A DNA stretch of 64,000 bases from Paenibacillus brevis (GCF_018919145.1 NZ_JAHLQJ010000021.1:1-64000), one strand, 5' to 3'. Positions 51,836 through 62,572 are shown, numbered from the stretch's first letter. Program-made: numbers and translations. Notes: generated from the sequence alone by a model not told the origin.

Positions 51836-52543
51836 ATGGGCGGAAGAAGCACAGAGATTCTTTATGGATCAAATGTTACGATCGGCGAACACGTCATTAT
51901 TGAGCCTGGCGTGGTAATTGGTGATGATGTCACCATTGGAAATTTGGTCGTGATCAAGCAAGGCACGAATATCGGCAACGGGGTGCACATCGGAGATCTG
52001 TGTGTTCTCGGTAAACGCCCTGCATCAAATCCCAAAATGTCGCAAAAGCCGCCTGTGGACCTGCCGCCGCTAATGATCGGCGATCGGGTCAAAATCGGCT
52101 GCAGCGTTGTGATCTATTGCGGGGTTAATCTCAGTGAAGATGTGTTTGTAGGCGATATGGCCAGCATTCGTGAACGAGTAAGCATAGGAAACAGCAGTAT
52201 TATCGGCCGTAATGTCATTGTGGAGCCCAAAACGGAGATCGGAAGCAGAGTTACGGTTCAAACGTCTTCGTATATTACCAGCGATATGGTGATCGAAGAC
52301 CATGTTTTTATCGGCCCATGCTGCTCTTCCTCTAACGATAAATATATGGGGCTCGGCAACTACCCTCACCAAGGCCCCATTATCCGGCGTCACGCTAGGA
52401 TTGGGAATAATGCGACCTTGCTGCCAGGGATTACGATCGGTGAACAAGCGGTCGTCGGTGCGGGAACGGTCGTTACTAAAGATGTTCCTCCTGGCGAGAC
52501 GGTAGCAGGCAACCCGGGAAAACCGATCAAATCAACTAAATAA
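51836..52543 (+). CDS. hexapeptide-repeat acyltransferase, WbpD-like N-acetyltransferase
   Basis: 235 residues of left-handed beta-helix repeats (VTIGEHVIIEPG, VVIGDDVTIGN, and later RIGNNATLLPGITIGEQAVVGAGTVVTKDVP). The PCCSSSNDKYMG loop and final VAGNPGKPIK are typical of nucleotide-sugar N-acetyltransferases such as WbpD/PglD-like enzymes. Predicted to acetylate the 3-amino group after the WbpE-like step. Starts immediately after the GT4 stop, with AAGGAG about 10 nt upstream. Confidence 0.85.
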   Translation: MGGRSTEILYGSNVTIGEHVIIEPGVVIGDDVTIGNLVVIKQGTNIGNGVHIGDLCVLGKRPASNPKMSQKPPVDLPPLMIGDRVKIGCSVVIYCGVNLSEDVFVGDMASIRERVSIGNSSIIGRNVIVEPKTEIGSRVTVQTSSYITSDMVIEDHVFIGPCCSSSNDKYMGLGNYPHQGPIIRRHARIGNNATLLPGITIGEQAVVGAGTVVTKDVPPGETVAGNPGKPIKSTK

Positions 52544-52579
52544 ATATTAGCTATATTTTGAACCAAGGAGGACGTATTT

Positions 52580-53899
52580 ATGACCGGCAACAACACCAAG
52601 AATTTGATCAAAACGATTGCCGTGATCGGGCAAGGATACGTAGGTCTGCCGCTGTCCCTGTTATTTCTCTCCAAAGGATTTACCGTATACGGAGTAGATA
52701 AAGACCTTGGGAAAATTAGGGCGCTGCTTCAAGCCAAAAGCTACCTGCCCGACGTGACAGATGAAGAGCTGAGTCAAAGCCTGGAAACAAACCGGTATCA
52801 CCCGACTGATGAAATGAGCTGTATCCCCTTAGTAGATGCGATCATTATTTGTGTACCCACTCCGCTCAATTCAGAGCATTCACCAGACCTGACCATTCTC
52901 GAAAGAGCAGTAGCCGACATCAGCGGATATTTGCAAAAAGGCCAATTAGTTATCCTAGAAAGTTCTACTTATCCAGGGACAACGAGGGAAGTAATCAAAC
53001 CGGCGCTTGAACAAGGCAGCGGTTTGACTGCTGGCATCGATTTTCATATTGGCTATTCCCCTGAAAGAATCGATCCTGGGAATGAAAATTTCAAGGTGGA
53101 GCAGATTACCAAGGTGATCAGCGGTCTGACTCCGGAATGCCTGAAGCTTGCGGAAGAGCTATATGGAAAAGTATTTGATAGTGTAGTGAGCGTCTCGTCG
53201 CCGGAAGTAGCAGAATTTACAAAGCTGCTGGAAAATGCCCATCGTTTGGTTAACATCAGCTTTATTAATGAACTTGCAACCATTTGTGATGAAATGAACA
53301 TTGATATTTGGGAAGTAATTGAAGCGGCCAAGACGAAGCCCTTTGGCTTTACCCCTTATTATCCTGGCCCCGGTATCGGTGGGCATTGTATTCCAGTCGA
53401 TCCGCTGTATTTGCAGTGGAAGGCGCAAAAAGCAGGCCTGACGAGCAAATTTATTGAAATTGCAGATGAGGTTAACCGGAATGCGCCGCACTATGTTGCT
53501 GCTCGAATCCAAGCTCTGCTTAATCAGCATCATGCTCCCGATCAGGCAAACCTGCTTATCTACGGGGTTGCCTACAAAAGAGACATCAATGATGTCCGGG
53601 AGTCGCCGGCCCTGGATCTGATTTCCTTGCTGGCCCAATCCGGGCATCATGTAAGCTATCACGATCCCTATATTGAAGAGATTGAAGCGGGAGGGCAAGT
53701 CTATAAGAGCGTCGAGCTTCATGAAGAGACTTTGCAGAATACCCATTGCGTCATCATTGTGACAGATCATTCCGTTATTCCAATTGATAAAATTGCCGCT
53801 CATGCTCAAATCGTTTTTGACACGCGCAATGTAACGGATAAGCTGGCGAATAAAGAGAACATTTATCGCTTCGGAGCCGGACACGGAAACTTAAATTGA
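52580..53899 (+). CDS. wbpA: UDP-N-acetylglucosamine 6-dehydrogenase, WbpA type
   Basis: 439 residues. AVIGQGYVGLPLSLLFL (NAD), VPTPLNSEHSPDL, STYPGTTREV, GYSPERIDPGN, KLLENAHRLVNISFINELA, KTKPFGFTPYYPGPGIGGHCIPVDP with the catalytic Cys, and the C-terminal GVAYKRDINDVRESPAL. The GHCIPVDP context and length are those of WbpA rather than UDP-glucose dehydrogenase. Gives UDP-GlcNAcA, the substrate of the WbpB/E/D-like set. AAGGAGG before the ATG. Confidence 0.9.
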   Translation: MTGNNTKNLIKTIAVIGQGYVGLPLSLLFLSKGFTVYGVDKDLGKIRALLQAKSYLPDVTDEELSQSLETNRYHPTDEMSCIPLVDAIIICVPTPLNSEHSPDLTILERAVADISGYLQKGQLVILESSTYPGTTREVIKPALEQGSGLTAGIDFHIGYSPERIDPGNENFKVEQITKVISGLTPECLKLAEELYGKVFDSVVSVSSPEVAEFTKLLENAHRLVNISFINELATICDEMNIDIWEVIEAAKTKPFGFTPYYPGPGIGGHCIPVDPLYLQWKAQKAGLTSKFIEIADEVNRNAPHYVAARIQALLNQHHAPDQANLLIYGVAYKRDINDVRESPALDLISLLAQSGHHVSYHDPYIEEIEAGGQVYKSVELHEETLQNTHCVIIVTDHSVIPIDKIAAHAQIVFDTRNVTDKLANKENIYRFGAGHGNLN

Positions 53900-54010
53900 T
53901 TTATAATTTCCCGGCGGCTTCCTTGTCAAAAGTTTTCAGGATACCGTTCCGTGCAGAGAGCCATTCTATAGCTGCAATCATTATAGCTATGGAAGGGGAA
54001 TGTACATTCG

Positions 54011-54937
54011 ATGCATATGAAGAAGATGGTCCATTTGTCATTGTCCGCCGCTCTTATCGCCGGCATGGTCGGTTTGACCGCTTGTGGAACTCGTACAGAT
54101 AACAATAATGTCAAAACGCAAAGCCTGCGAAACCATAACGGACGAAATGCTGACGTAAATTCGCTGCCGCAAGGAAATCGTATGTTTTCACGGAGTGCGG
54201 GTAACGGTCAATCGGAGCGGATTACTTCGCTGAAATACAGTCCTGCGCTGAGCAACAAAGTTGCCGGGCTAAGCGATATTCAAACGGCTCATGTCGTCGT
54301 GACTGAGCGGGATGCTTATGTAGCAGTGACGCTTCATGGAACAAATAACAATCCCGGGACAGGAACGGGAATATCGGAAATGTCGACAGGGATGTCAACC
54401 GGGATCAATAACAACCGGGGAATGACGAATTTTAGCGGTTCGTACGGAGCAAACTCCGAGACCCGGGGAAGCGGGAGTAACGGACTGGCTCGCGGATTAA
54501 CAGGGCGTTCCGGAACGGCAGGCAGCTTGTTCGATCTAAATCGCGGCGATGGGGGCATGGGAACCGGCACATTGCATGGCCTCGAGAACGGTACGGAAGC
54601 CGGCAGGGTGACTGACAATGTTACTCAACAGGTAAAAGATCAGGTTACCGATGTTATTAAGAAGACAGCCCCGAATATTCGTAATGTCTATGTATCCAAT
54701 GATTCCGACTTTGTATCAAGAGTCGGCAGTTATGCAACAGAATCCCGCGGCGGATCCGCACTCCAGAATATGATTTCGGACTTTCAGACGATGATCGACC
54801 GGGTGTTTCCATCCCGTGCAGGAACAATGACTGGACCGAACGGTTATGCGCCGACACAGCCGAGCGGAATTAACAATAGAGGTATGACACCGGCCGGAAT
54901 CAATAATAATGGCTATTCAGGCGGAGTGACGCGCTAG
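54011..54937 (+). CDS. YhcN/YlaJ family sporulation lipoprotein
   Basis: 308 residues. Lipoprotein signal ending LTAC near residue 25, then a Gly/Asn/Ser/Thr-rich central region, and the YhcN/YlaJ features: AHVVVTERDAYVAVTLHG and VKDQVTDVIKKTAPNIRNVYVSNDSDFVSRVGSYA. Known relatives sit in the forespore inner membrane or germination apparatus. GAAGGGGA lies about 11 nt before ATG 54011; ATG 54017 is an alternative. Right border of the glycan island. Confidence 0.88.
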   Translation: MHMKKMVHLSLSAALIAGMVGLTACGTRTDNNNVKTQSLRNHNGRNADVNSLPQGNRMFSRSAGNGQSERITSLKYSPALSNKVAGLSDIQTAHVVVTERDAYVAVTLHGTNNNPGTGTGISEMSTGMSTGINNNRGMTNFSGSYGANSETRGSGSNGLARGLTGRSGTAGSLFDLNRGDGGMGTGTLHGLENGTEAGRVTDNVTQQVKDQVTDVIKKTAPNIRNVYVSNDSDFVSRVGSYATESRGGSALQNMISDFQTMIDRVFPSRAGTMTGPNGYAPTQPSGINNRGMTPAGINNNGYSGGVTR

Positions 54938-54953
54938 AGATAAGATCTGCAGC

Positions 54954-55003
54954 AAAAAAAAGAACTGTCCCTTCCCCCAGGGGAATCACGGACAGTTCTT
55001 TAT
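54954..55003. terminator. bidirectional terminator between the YhcN-like gene and nagA
   Basis: AAGAACTGTCC pairs with GGACAGTTCTT; an A-run precedes and T residues follow, so it serves both converging transcripts. Confidence 0.85.
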
Positions 55004-55012
55004 TCTACATAG

Positions 55013-56200
55013 CTATTGAAGCTCACTCTGGAAGGCATGGCCCTCGACCCAAATCTTTTCCAATTGCAGGTCCGTACTGACGAGCAGCAGGTCCGCCAGC
55101 TTTCCGGTCTCGATGGAGCCGGTGAAGTGATCGATTCTTAGCAGTCGCGCCGGGTTGCCGCTTGCAGCTTCTGATGCTTGCTCTATCGTCAGGCCAATCT
55201 CCTGAACCAGGTGACGGAAGCCGCGAATCATGGTCAAGGTGCTTCCGGCCAAAGTTCCTTCATCCTCTTTGAGCGTACATACATTATCCTTGACGACGAC
55301 CGGCAAATCGCCAAGCATATAATCTCCGTTCCCTAATCCAGCTGCGGACATCGCATCCGTGATCAGAATCAGATTACGGTTATTCTTGACTTGGGCGAGC
55401 AACTGGATGCCTGCTTTATGCACATGAATCCCATCGGCAATAATCTCTGCGCTGATAGCGGGGCTGCTTAGCACGGCCCCGGCAGTTCCCGGCTTGCGAT
55501 GATGGAATGGAGTCATTGCATTGAAGGTATGCACTGCATGATGGAGACCCACTTCAACTGCCGACATGATCTCCTCATAGGTTGCATCTGTATGGCCTGC
55601 AGCAGCAACAATTGCTTGACTGCGAAGGAATGCGATAAGCTCATGCGCACCTTCTTGTTCAGGAGCAAGGGTCACCTGCTTGATTAGGCCTGGATATTTA
55701 GCATTCCATTGCTCGACCCATGCCTTGTTGGGAGGAACGATGTGAGCGGGATTCTGGGCACCGGGCCAATTCGGGTTGATGAAGGGACCCTCAAGATGGA
55801 CACCTGCCAGCTTGGCATAAGGCATCCCGTCTTCTATATAGCGATGAACTTCTTCCAGAACCGCATCAATAACCTCTTTTGGCATAGTCATGGTGGTGGC
55901 TAGCATCGAGGTCGTGCCTTGACTCAGGTGCAGCTTGGTAATATCATCGAATGCTTGTTTGCTTGGCGACGAAAAATCCTGAAGCATGCCGCCGTGAACA
56001 TGTATATCGATAAATCCCGGCAGGACATAGGCACCCTCTGCATCAATAGCGTCATGGGTCGACATGCCAGCCGAGGCGAGGCCTGGAGTTGTACCCACAT
56101 AACGGATCACTCCGTTTTCTACCGATACTGCCCCATCCTTAATGATGCCCCGTGGAGTGACAACCTGTGCGTGGATAATTTGCAGAGAAGAGGATTCCAT
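55013..56200 (-). CDS. nagA: N-acetylglucosamine-6-phosphate deacetylase
   Basis: 395 residues, amidohydrolase fold. GFIDIHVHGG (metal ligands), HLEGPFINPNWPGAQN, GHTDATYEE, HAVHTFNAMTPFHHRKPG, ISAEIIADGIHVHK and LITDAMSAAGLGNG are the NagA motifs. Converts GlcNAc-6-P to GlcN-6-P for NagB. Its ATG overlaps the nagB stop (TAATG), so the two are translationally coupled; AGGGGGA upstream. Confidence 0.95.
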   Translation of the reverse strand: MESSSLQIIHAQVVTPRGIIKDGAVSVENGVIRYVGTTPGLASAGMSTHDAIDAEGAYVLPGFIDIHVHGGMLQDFSSPSKQAFDDITKLHLSQGTTSMLATTMTMPKEVIDAVLEEVHRYIEDGMPYAKLAGVHLEGPFINPNWPGAQNPAHIVPPNKAWVEQWNAKYPGLIKQVTLAPEQEGAHELIAFLRSQAIVAAAGHTDATYEEIMSAVEVGLHHAVHTFNAMTPFHHRKPGTAGAVLSSPAISAEIIADGIHVHKAGIQLLAQVKNNRNLILITDAMSAAGLGNGDYMLGDLPVVVKDNVCTLKEDEGTLAGSTLTMIRGFRHLVQEIGLTIEQASEAASGNPARLLRIDHFTGSIETGKLADLLLVSTDLQLEKIWVEGHAFQSELQ

Positions 56201-56919
56201 TAGAGAAGTCCCCCTGCGGCTTGGTCCAACACAACGACAACATTAGCGTGAGTCTGGAGCAGGGATGCCGGGCATTGAGTCGTGATCGGCCCTTTTAACG
56301 CCTTGGCCACAATTTCGGCTTTGTCGGCGCCCTTTGCCATCAACAAAATCTGCTTGGCTTGCAGGATCGTGCCAATTCCCATCGTGACCGCATGGGTTGG
56401 AACTTCTTCAATTGAAGGGAAATAGCGCGCATTGGCCTGGCGTGTTAGCTCATCCAATTCCACGATATGGGTTGGTCCGTGCAGGTTCTCGCTCGGCTCG
56501 TTAAATCCAATATGGCCGTTATGTCCCACGCCGAGCAATTGCAGGTCAATCTGTCCCGCCTTCTCCAGCAATCGGGTATATTCTTCTGCGGCTTTCTCTG
56601 AATCTCCGGAAGGAACATGTGTATTCTCAATCGGAATATCAATATGATCGAACAGCTTTTCATTCATGAACCGGCGGTAGCTCTCCGGATGATTCTCAGG
56701 AAGACCGACATATTCATCCAGATTGTAGCTGCTGGCTTGTTTGAAGCTGACCACACCTTCACGATATAGTTCAACCAGCTTCTGATATACGCCTACAGGC
56801 GTACCGCCGGTAGCCAGCCCCAAAATAGCCCGGGGATTGGATTGCAGCAAGCTGGCGATAATACCGGCACCGGTCTCATTAAATTGTTGTTCACTGTTCA
56901 CTTTAATAATATTAATCAT
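56200..56919 (-). CDS. nagB: glucosamine-6-phosphate deaminase
   Basis: 239 residues. LGLATGGTPVGVYQKL, the SYNLDEYVGLP active-site motif, GVGHNGHIGFNEP and TMGIGTILQAKQILLMAKG identify NagB, which gives fructose-6-P and ammonia from GlcN-6-P. ATG 56919 has AAGGAGGG 10 nt upstream; a longer open frame (to 57090) overlaps the regulator gene and is rejected. The C-terminus lacks the extra segment of the 266-aa enterobacterial enzyme, as usual for Bacillus-type NagB. Confidence 0.95.
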   Translation of the reverse strand: MINIIKVNSEQQFNETGAGIIASLLQSNPRAILGLATGGTPVGVYQKLVELYREGVVSFKQASSYNLDEYVGLPENHPESYRRFMNEKLFDHIDIPIENTHVPSGDSEKAAEEYTRLLEKAGQIDLQLLGVGHNGHIGFNEPSENLHGPTHIVELDELTRQANARYFPSIEEVPTHAVTMGIGTILQAKQILLMAKGADKAEIVAKALKGPITTQCPASLLQTHANVVVVLDQAAGGLL

Positions 56920-57784
56920 TATTGTTACCCTCCTTGGATATTCTGTATGCTTGAACGTTCTGATAAGAACCTTCCAATCTCGGAATGAAATCCTCGAACT
57001 CTGTACTAACCATACCTGTAAATAGAATATCGATAACATGAAGCTGAGCGATTCTGGATGCCATATCTCCCCGGCGCATCCCCTCTTCAAGTGAGGAAGA
57101 GAACAAAGAGATATCAGCCATAGAAGCGAGCGAGTTGCTGCCGTATTGCGTCAGCGAGATCGTTACAGCTCCGCTGTCTCTTGCGCACCTTAAGGCATCA
57201 ATGGTCTCCGGGGTTTCCCCGCTGTAGGAAATGGCAAGCGCAGCATCCCCGGCCCGAAGTCCGGACGCCGAAGTAATCTGCATATGCGAATCGGAAAATG
57301 CAGTACTATTTTTGCCGATTCGGACCAGCTTTTGATAAAAGTCCTGCGCAATAATGGAAGATGTGGCCACCCCGTATAAATCGATCCTGCTAGCCAGGCA
57401 CAAAGCATCGATAGCTCTTTGGAGCGTATTCATGTCTAGTAGCCGGGTTGTGTCCGTAATGGATGCCACATGGTTTGCTTCCATAGCCTGCACGATTTTG
57501 TGCAAGTCATTTCCGGCAATAATATCCTGATACTGGGCTTCCGAAGTCTGATGGGCCAGCTCTCCGGCCAGCTTCATTTTGAAATCAGGAAATCCCTTGA
57601 AGTGAAAGGTTTTGCAAAAGCGCGTCACGGTAGAAGGACTGATTCCGCATGTATTGGCTAACTCAGTAATCCCAAGGTGAATTACTGCGGAGGAATGCTT
57701 GAGAATATACTCCCCCAGCCGTCTCTCTTGAGGCGGCAGTGTCTCCAGATGGCTGGACAAAGCATGCAAAATCGGCGATAGCAT
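56912..57784 (-). CDS. MurR/RpiR family transcriptional regulator
   Basis: 290 residues. N-terminal RpiR-type helix-turn-helix (SSAVIHLGITELANTCGISPSTVTRFCKTFHFKGFPDFK, about residues 31-69) and a C-terminal SIS sugar-phosphate domain (LYGVATSSIIAQDFYQKLVRIG, ISYSGETPETIDAL). First gene of the operon rpiR-nagB-nagA; probably senses an amino-sugar phosphate and controls its own operon. Two AAAATTATTTT boxes lie upstream. Overlaps nagB by 8 nt. Confidence 0.9.
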   Translation of the reverse strand: MLSPILHALSSHLETLPPQERRLGEYILKHSSAVIHLGITELANTCGISPSTVTRFCKTFHFKGFPDFKMKLAGELAHQTSEAQYQDIIAGNDLHKIVQAMEANHVASITDTTRLLDMNTLQRAIDALCLASRIDLYGVATSSIIAQDFYQKLVRIGKNSTAFSDSHMQITSASGLRAGDAALAISYSGETPETIDALRCARDSGAVTISLTQYGSNSLASMADISLFSSSLEEGMRRGDMASRIAQLHVIDILFTGMVSTEFEDFIPRLEGSYQNVQAYRISKEGNNND

Positions 57785-57810
57785 ATTCTATAATCACCTT
57801 CTTTTTGAAA

Positions 57811-57855
57811 GAAAATTATTTTTATATTATGGTCTTATTACATGAAAATTATTTT
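57811..57855 (-). promoter_or_regulatory. two candidate RpiR-type operator boxes
   Basis: GAAAATTATTTT occurs at 57811-57822 and 57844-57855; each is an almost perfect palindrome (AAAAT-T-ATTTT), spaced 33 bp (about three helical turns), directly upstream of the regulator gene. Confidence 0.55.
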
Positions 57856-57972
57856 GATTTCATCATATACAATTCTCCGCGTGAAATCAAGCAGACAGGA
57901 TTTTTGTTGTGATTTGTGCAATTGCATACTACACTTAAATGGTAGAATCAAGGATTGCCGAGGTGAAGAATA

Positions 57973-58422
57973 TTGGATTTTGACCTGGATCATTACATTG
58001 AACGCCTACTGGCTGCATGGTCTAACAGTTTTCGGAAAATCCATAGTGAAATTATGCAGCACAGTGAGCTTGGCTTGACAGGTCCCCAATTTCAGATGCT
58101 GAGCTTGATCTACCGCAGTGAGTCCTGCAATGTCAGTCATCTATCAGAGAAATTGGATGTTAAACCGAGTGCGATCACAGTGATGGCCGATCGTCTGGTT
58201 CAAAGCGGTTATATCGAGCGCCGGCATGATGAGCAAGACCGCCGGGCAGTGCTTCTGTCGGTCACCGAGCTTGGGGCAGACGTCTATAAGGAAGCGGGAA
58301 ACCGGTCGCGCAAGGTTTTAAGATCCCATCTTTCGAATCTGACGCCGCATGAATTGGAGGTTCTGATCGGGGTCATCGAAAAGTTTGCGCAGAATGATGT
58401 CCCGAAATCGAACCGTGATTAA
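57973..58422 (+). CDS. MarR family transcriptional regulator
   Basis: 149 residues. Winged-helix region: TGPQFQMLSLIYRSESCNVSHLSEKLDVKPSAITVMADRLVQSGYIERRHDEQDRRAVLLSVTELG with the DRR wing signature. Starts at TTG 57973 with GAGGTGA upstream. Stands alone, divergent from the nag operon; target and ligand unknown. A short stem with T-run follows at about 58443-58470. Confidence 0.9.
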   Translation: MDFDLDHYIERLLAAWSNSFRKIHSEIMQHSELGLTGPQFQMLSLIYRSESCNVSHLSEKLDVKPSAITVMADRLVQSGYIERRHDEQDRRAVLLSVTELGADVYKEAGNRSRKVLRSHLSNLTPHELEVLIGVIEKFAQNDVPKSNRD

Positions 58423-58442
58423 GGTCTTAAGGGAGACTAAGA

Positions 58443-58470
58443 GGAGCTTGCCTGTCGGCAGGCTTCTTTT
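58443..58470 (+). terminator. probable terminator after the MarR-type gene
   Basis: GCTTGCCTG pairs with CAGGCTTC around TCGG, followed by TTTT. Confidence 0.65.
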
Positions 58471-58541
58471 CAAAATCGTTCATATAGAGCAGCAGCTTCA
58501 AAAATTCGATCGGTCTGCCGCAGGAAAGAGGCGAATTAGCG

Positions 58542-60513
<1,972 letters not shown>

Positions 60514-60540
60514 CTCAAGCCCAATTTGCCTGCATACCGC

Positions 60541-60567
60541 ACCATTAACCCGGTTTCTTCATAAGAT
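60541..60567 (+). promoter_or_regulatory. candidate sigma-K promoter of gerE
   Basis: AC (60541-60542), 17-bp spacer, CATAAGAT (60560-60567) fits AC-N17-CATAnnnT. gerE is transcribed by sigma-K in B. subtilis, supporting the assignment. Confidence 0.55.
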
Positions 60568-60629
60568 GTGTTGACTGTATCCCTGAACCTTGTTAAACCA
60601 AAAACCCAAGCAAGGAGGGGTGACGCATT

Positions 60630-60854
60630 TTGAAGACTAGCGATCGCAACAGCAAATTTCTGTTAACACATCGTGAACGGGAAGTTTTTGAGCTCCTCGT
60701 GCAGGATAAAACGACACGGGATATTGCAGGGCAGCTGTTTATCAGTGAGAAGACAGTCCGGAACCACATTTCCAATGTCATGCAAAAATTGAACGTAAAG
60801 GGCCGGGCACAAGCGGTTGTCGAGCTGATCAAGCTTGGGGAGTTGAAAATCTGA
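60630..60854 (+). CDS. gerE: sporulation transcription factor GerE
   Basis: 74 residues, the same length as B. subtilis GerE. Contains LLTHREREVFELLVQDKTTRDIA and LFISEKTVRNHISNVMQKL, then GRAQAVVELIKLGEL, the LuxR-type helix-turn-helix that fills the whole protein. Late mother-cell activator/repressor of coat and cge genes. Starts at TTG 60630 after AAGGAGGGG. Its presence ties the late spore regulon to the glycan genes in this window. Confidence 0.95.
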   Translation: MKTSDRNSKFLLTHREREVFELLVQDKTTRDIAGQLFISEKTVRNHISNVMQKLNVKGRAQAVVELIKLGELKI

Positions 60855-60910
60855 CGATGTGCGGCAAGTCCTCCCGCTCACTGTCGTCATTTGCAGTGTG
60901 AATGCAATTG

Positions 60911-60955
60911 AGAGCTAACGAGCTTCCGCAGAGGAGCGAGAAGGCTCTTTTTTTT
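60911..60955 (+). terminator. terminator of gerE
   Basis: AGAGC pairs with GCTCT, inner GCTTCC/GGAGC, followed by an 8-T run. Confidence 0.75.
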
Positions 60956-60979
60956 GAATTAGATAGGACTAGTTTATAT

Positions 60980-61036
60980 AAAAATAGACCAAGTGATCGC
61001 TGTCCATGGAAGGAAGGTATCGCTTGGTCTATTTTT
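60980..61036. terminator. second, strong bidirectional hairpin
   Basis: AAAAATAGACCAAG pairs with CTTGGTCTATTTTT; A-run and T-run on opposite sides. Confidence 0.8.
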
Positions 61037-61049
61037 AAAGCGGAGAGTA

Positions 61050-61164
61050 GAGTAGAGGTGCCCAGAAGAAGCGAAGCGCCCGCCTTTGTGAACGGATTTC
61101 TAACAATAATCAATACAATGAGAGAAATCCGTGAACAACAGCGGTCGGAGGGATACCTTTACTC
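61050..61164 (+). repeat. palindromic repeat copy C
   Basis: Ends GAGTAGAGGTGCC and GGATACCTTTACTC are inverted relative to each other; inner arms ACGGATTTCT/AGAAATCCGT. Both differ from copies B and D, but each change on one arm is matched on the other. Between gerE and the dipeptidase gene. Confidence 0.8.
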
Positions 61165-61216
61165 GCGGCGCCCTCCGCGCATCTCCTGTACCTGTCAGTA
61201 GTCAAGAGCTGCTGGC

Positions 61217-62572
61217 TTACAGCGACTTCAAATATTCGACAATTGTCAGCAGACCTTTGTCAAAATTCTCTAGATGGAAATGCTCGTTCGGAGCGTGCAG
61301 GTTTTCGTTCGGCAAGCCGAAGCCCATCATGACGGCAGGAGCCTTCAGAACACGGGACAAGGTCTCAACGATTGGAATAGAGCCGCCATCCTTCGTGAAC
61401 AATGCACGGGTTCCATAGACTTTTTCATAAGCATCCGCAGCTTTTTGCAGCATCGGATCGGACGGATCGATGGTGAACGCGCGGGCACGCTCCAACTGCT
61501 TCACCTCAAGCTTGGCGCCAGGAAGCAGATGGGATTGAAGATGAGCTTCAATCTTATCAAGCACATCCTGCGGATCCTGATCCCCCACGAGCCGGCAGGT
61601 GATCTTGGCGTGGGCTTCCTTAGGGATGACCGTCTTGGTTCCCTCACCTTGGAATCCGCCGTACACACCGTTTAATTCCAGTGTTGGACGAACACCGGTG
61701 CGGGCGATGAATCCGAAGCCTTCTTCACCGTACAGCGTGTCCAGGGCAAGGGTTTGTCTCAGCCCTTCCTCGCTGAATTGAAGCTTCTCAATTTCTTCGC
61801 GAATCAGATCGGTCATCTCAGGCACACCTTCATAGAAGCCTTCGACGGCAACCCGGCCTTGCTTATCATGCAGCGAAGCCAACAGATCGATCAGCACATG
61901 AAGTGAATTCGGCACCCCGCCTCCATAGGTCCCGGAATGCAAATCCGTATTTGCTGTTCTTACGCTAACCTCCAGAGAACACAATCCGCGCAGGCCGGTA
62001 CAAATGGCCGGCTTGCCTGGTTCCAGCAAGGCGGTATCAGAGATCAGGACGACATCGGCAGCCAGCTTGTCCTGATGTTCGGTCAGAAAGGACGGGAGAT
62101 TCGGGCTTGTTACCTCTTCTTCACCTTCAATACAGAACTTGAGGTTGACCGGCAGTTCTTTATCCAATTGCAGAAGGGCCTCGGCGGCCTTTATATGAAG
62201 AAATACCTGTCCTTTATCATCGGTAGCTCCCCGGGCAAACAATTTGTTATCGCGAATCGTAGGTTCAAATGGCGGGCTTTCCCATAATTCCAGCGGGTCT
62301 ACAGGTTGTACATCGTAATGCCCATAGACTAACACGGTAGGCTTGCCTGGAGCATGCACGTGCTCACCGTAAACAATCGGATGGCCGTCTGTCGGATAGA
62401 TCTCTACTTGCTCCATGCCCGCACGGCGAAGGGAGTCAGCAACCCATTCAGCGGCTCGGTTCATATCGGATTTATGTTCGGATAGGGCTGAAATGCTCGG
62501 TATCGAGATCAGTTCGCCCAGTTCCCGTAAATGCTTGTCTTTGTTGCTCTGAAAATAGCTTTGGTAATCCAT
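61217..62572 (-). CDS. M20 family dipeptidase (Xaa-His/CNDP-like metallopeptidase)
   Basis: About 451 residues. Zn ligands and fold motifs: VLVYGHYDVQPVDPLELW, RGATDDKGQVFLHIKAAEAL, FCIEGEEEVTSPNLPSFL, ISDTALLEPGKPAICTGLRG, DLHSGTYGGGVPNSLHVL and late GGSIPIVETL and NENLHAPNEHFH. A typical cytoplasmic M20 peptidase cleaving short peptides. The second ATG (62572) lies 11 nt after GGAGG; the first (62581) only 2 nt, so the second is preferred. Stop precedes the repeat copy C. Confidence 0.92.
   Translation of the reverse strand: MDYQSYFQSNKDKHLRELGELISIPSISALSEHKSDMNRAAEWVADSLRRAGMEQVEIYPTDGHPIVYGEHVHAPGKPTVLVYGHYDVQPVDPLELWESPPFEPTIRDNKLFARGATDDKGQVFLHIKAAEALLQLDKELPVNLKFCIEGEEEVTSPNLPSFLTEHQDKLAADVVLISDTALLEPGKPAICTGLRGLCSLEVSVRTANTDLHSGTYGGGVPNSLHVLIDLLASLHDKQGRVAVEGFYEGVPEMTDLIREEIEKLQFSEEGLRQTLALDTLYGEEGFGFIARTGVRPTLELNGVYGGFQGEGTKTVIPKEAHAKITCRLVGDQDPQDVLDKIEAHLQSHLLPGAKLEVKQLERARAFTIDPSDPMLQKAADAYEKVYGTRALFTKDGGSIPIVETLSRVLKAPAVMMGFGLPNENLHAPNEHFHLENFDKGLLTIVEYLKSL

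Noticed and set aside
61217..62572. Acetylornithine deacetylase (ArgE) or succinyl-diaminopimelate desuccinylase (DapE)
   Set aside because: Length near 450 and the TDDKGQVFLHIKA region fit M20 dipeptidases better, and no arg or lysine genes adjoin.
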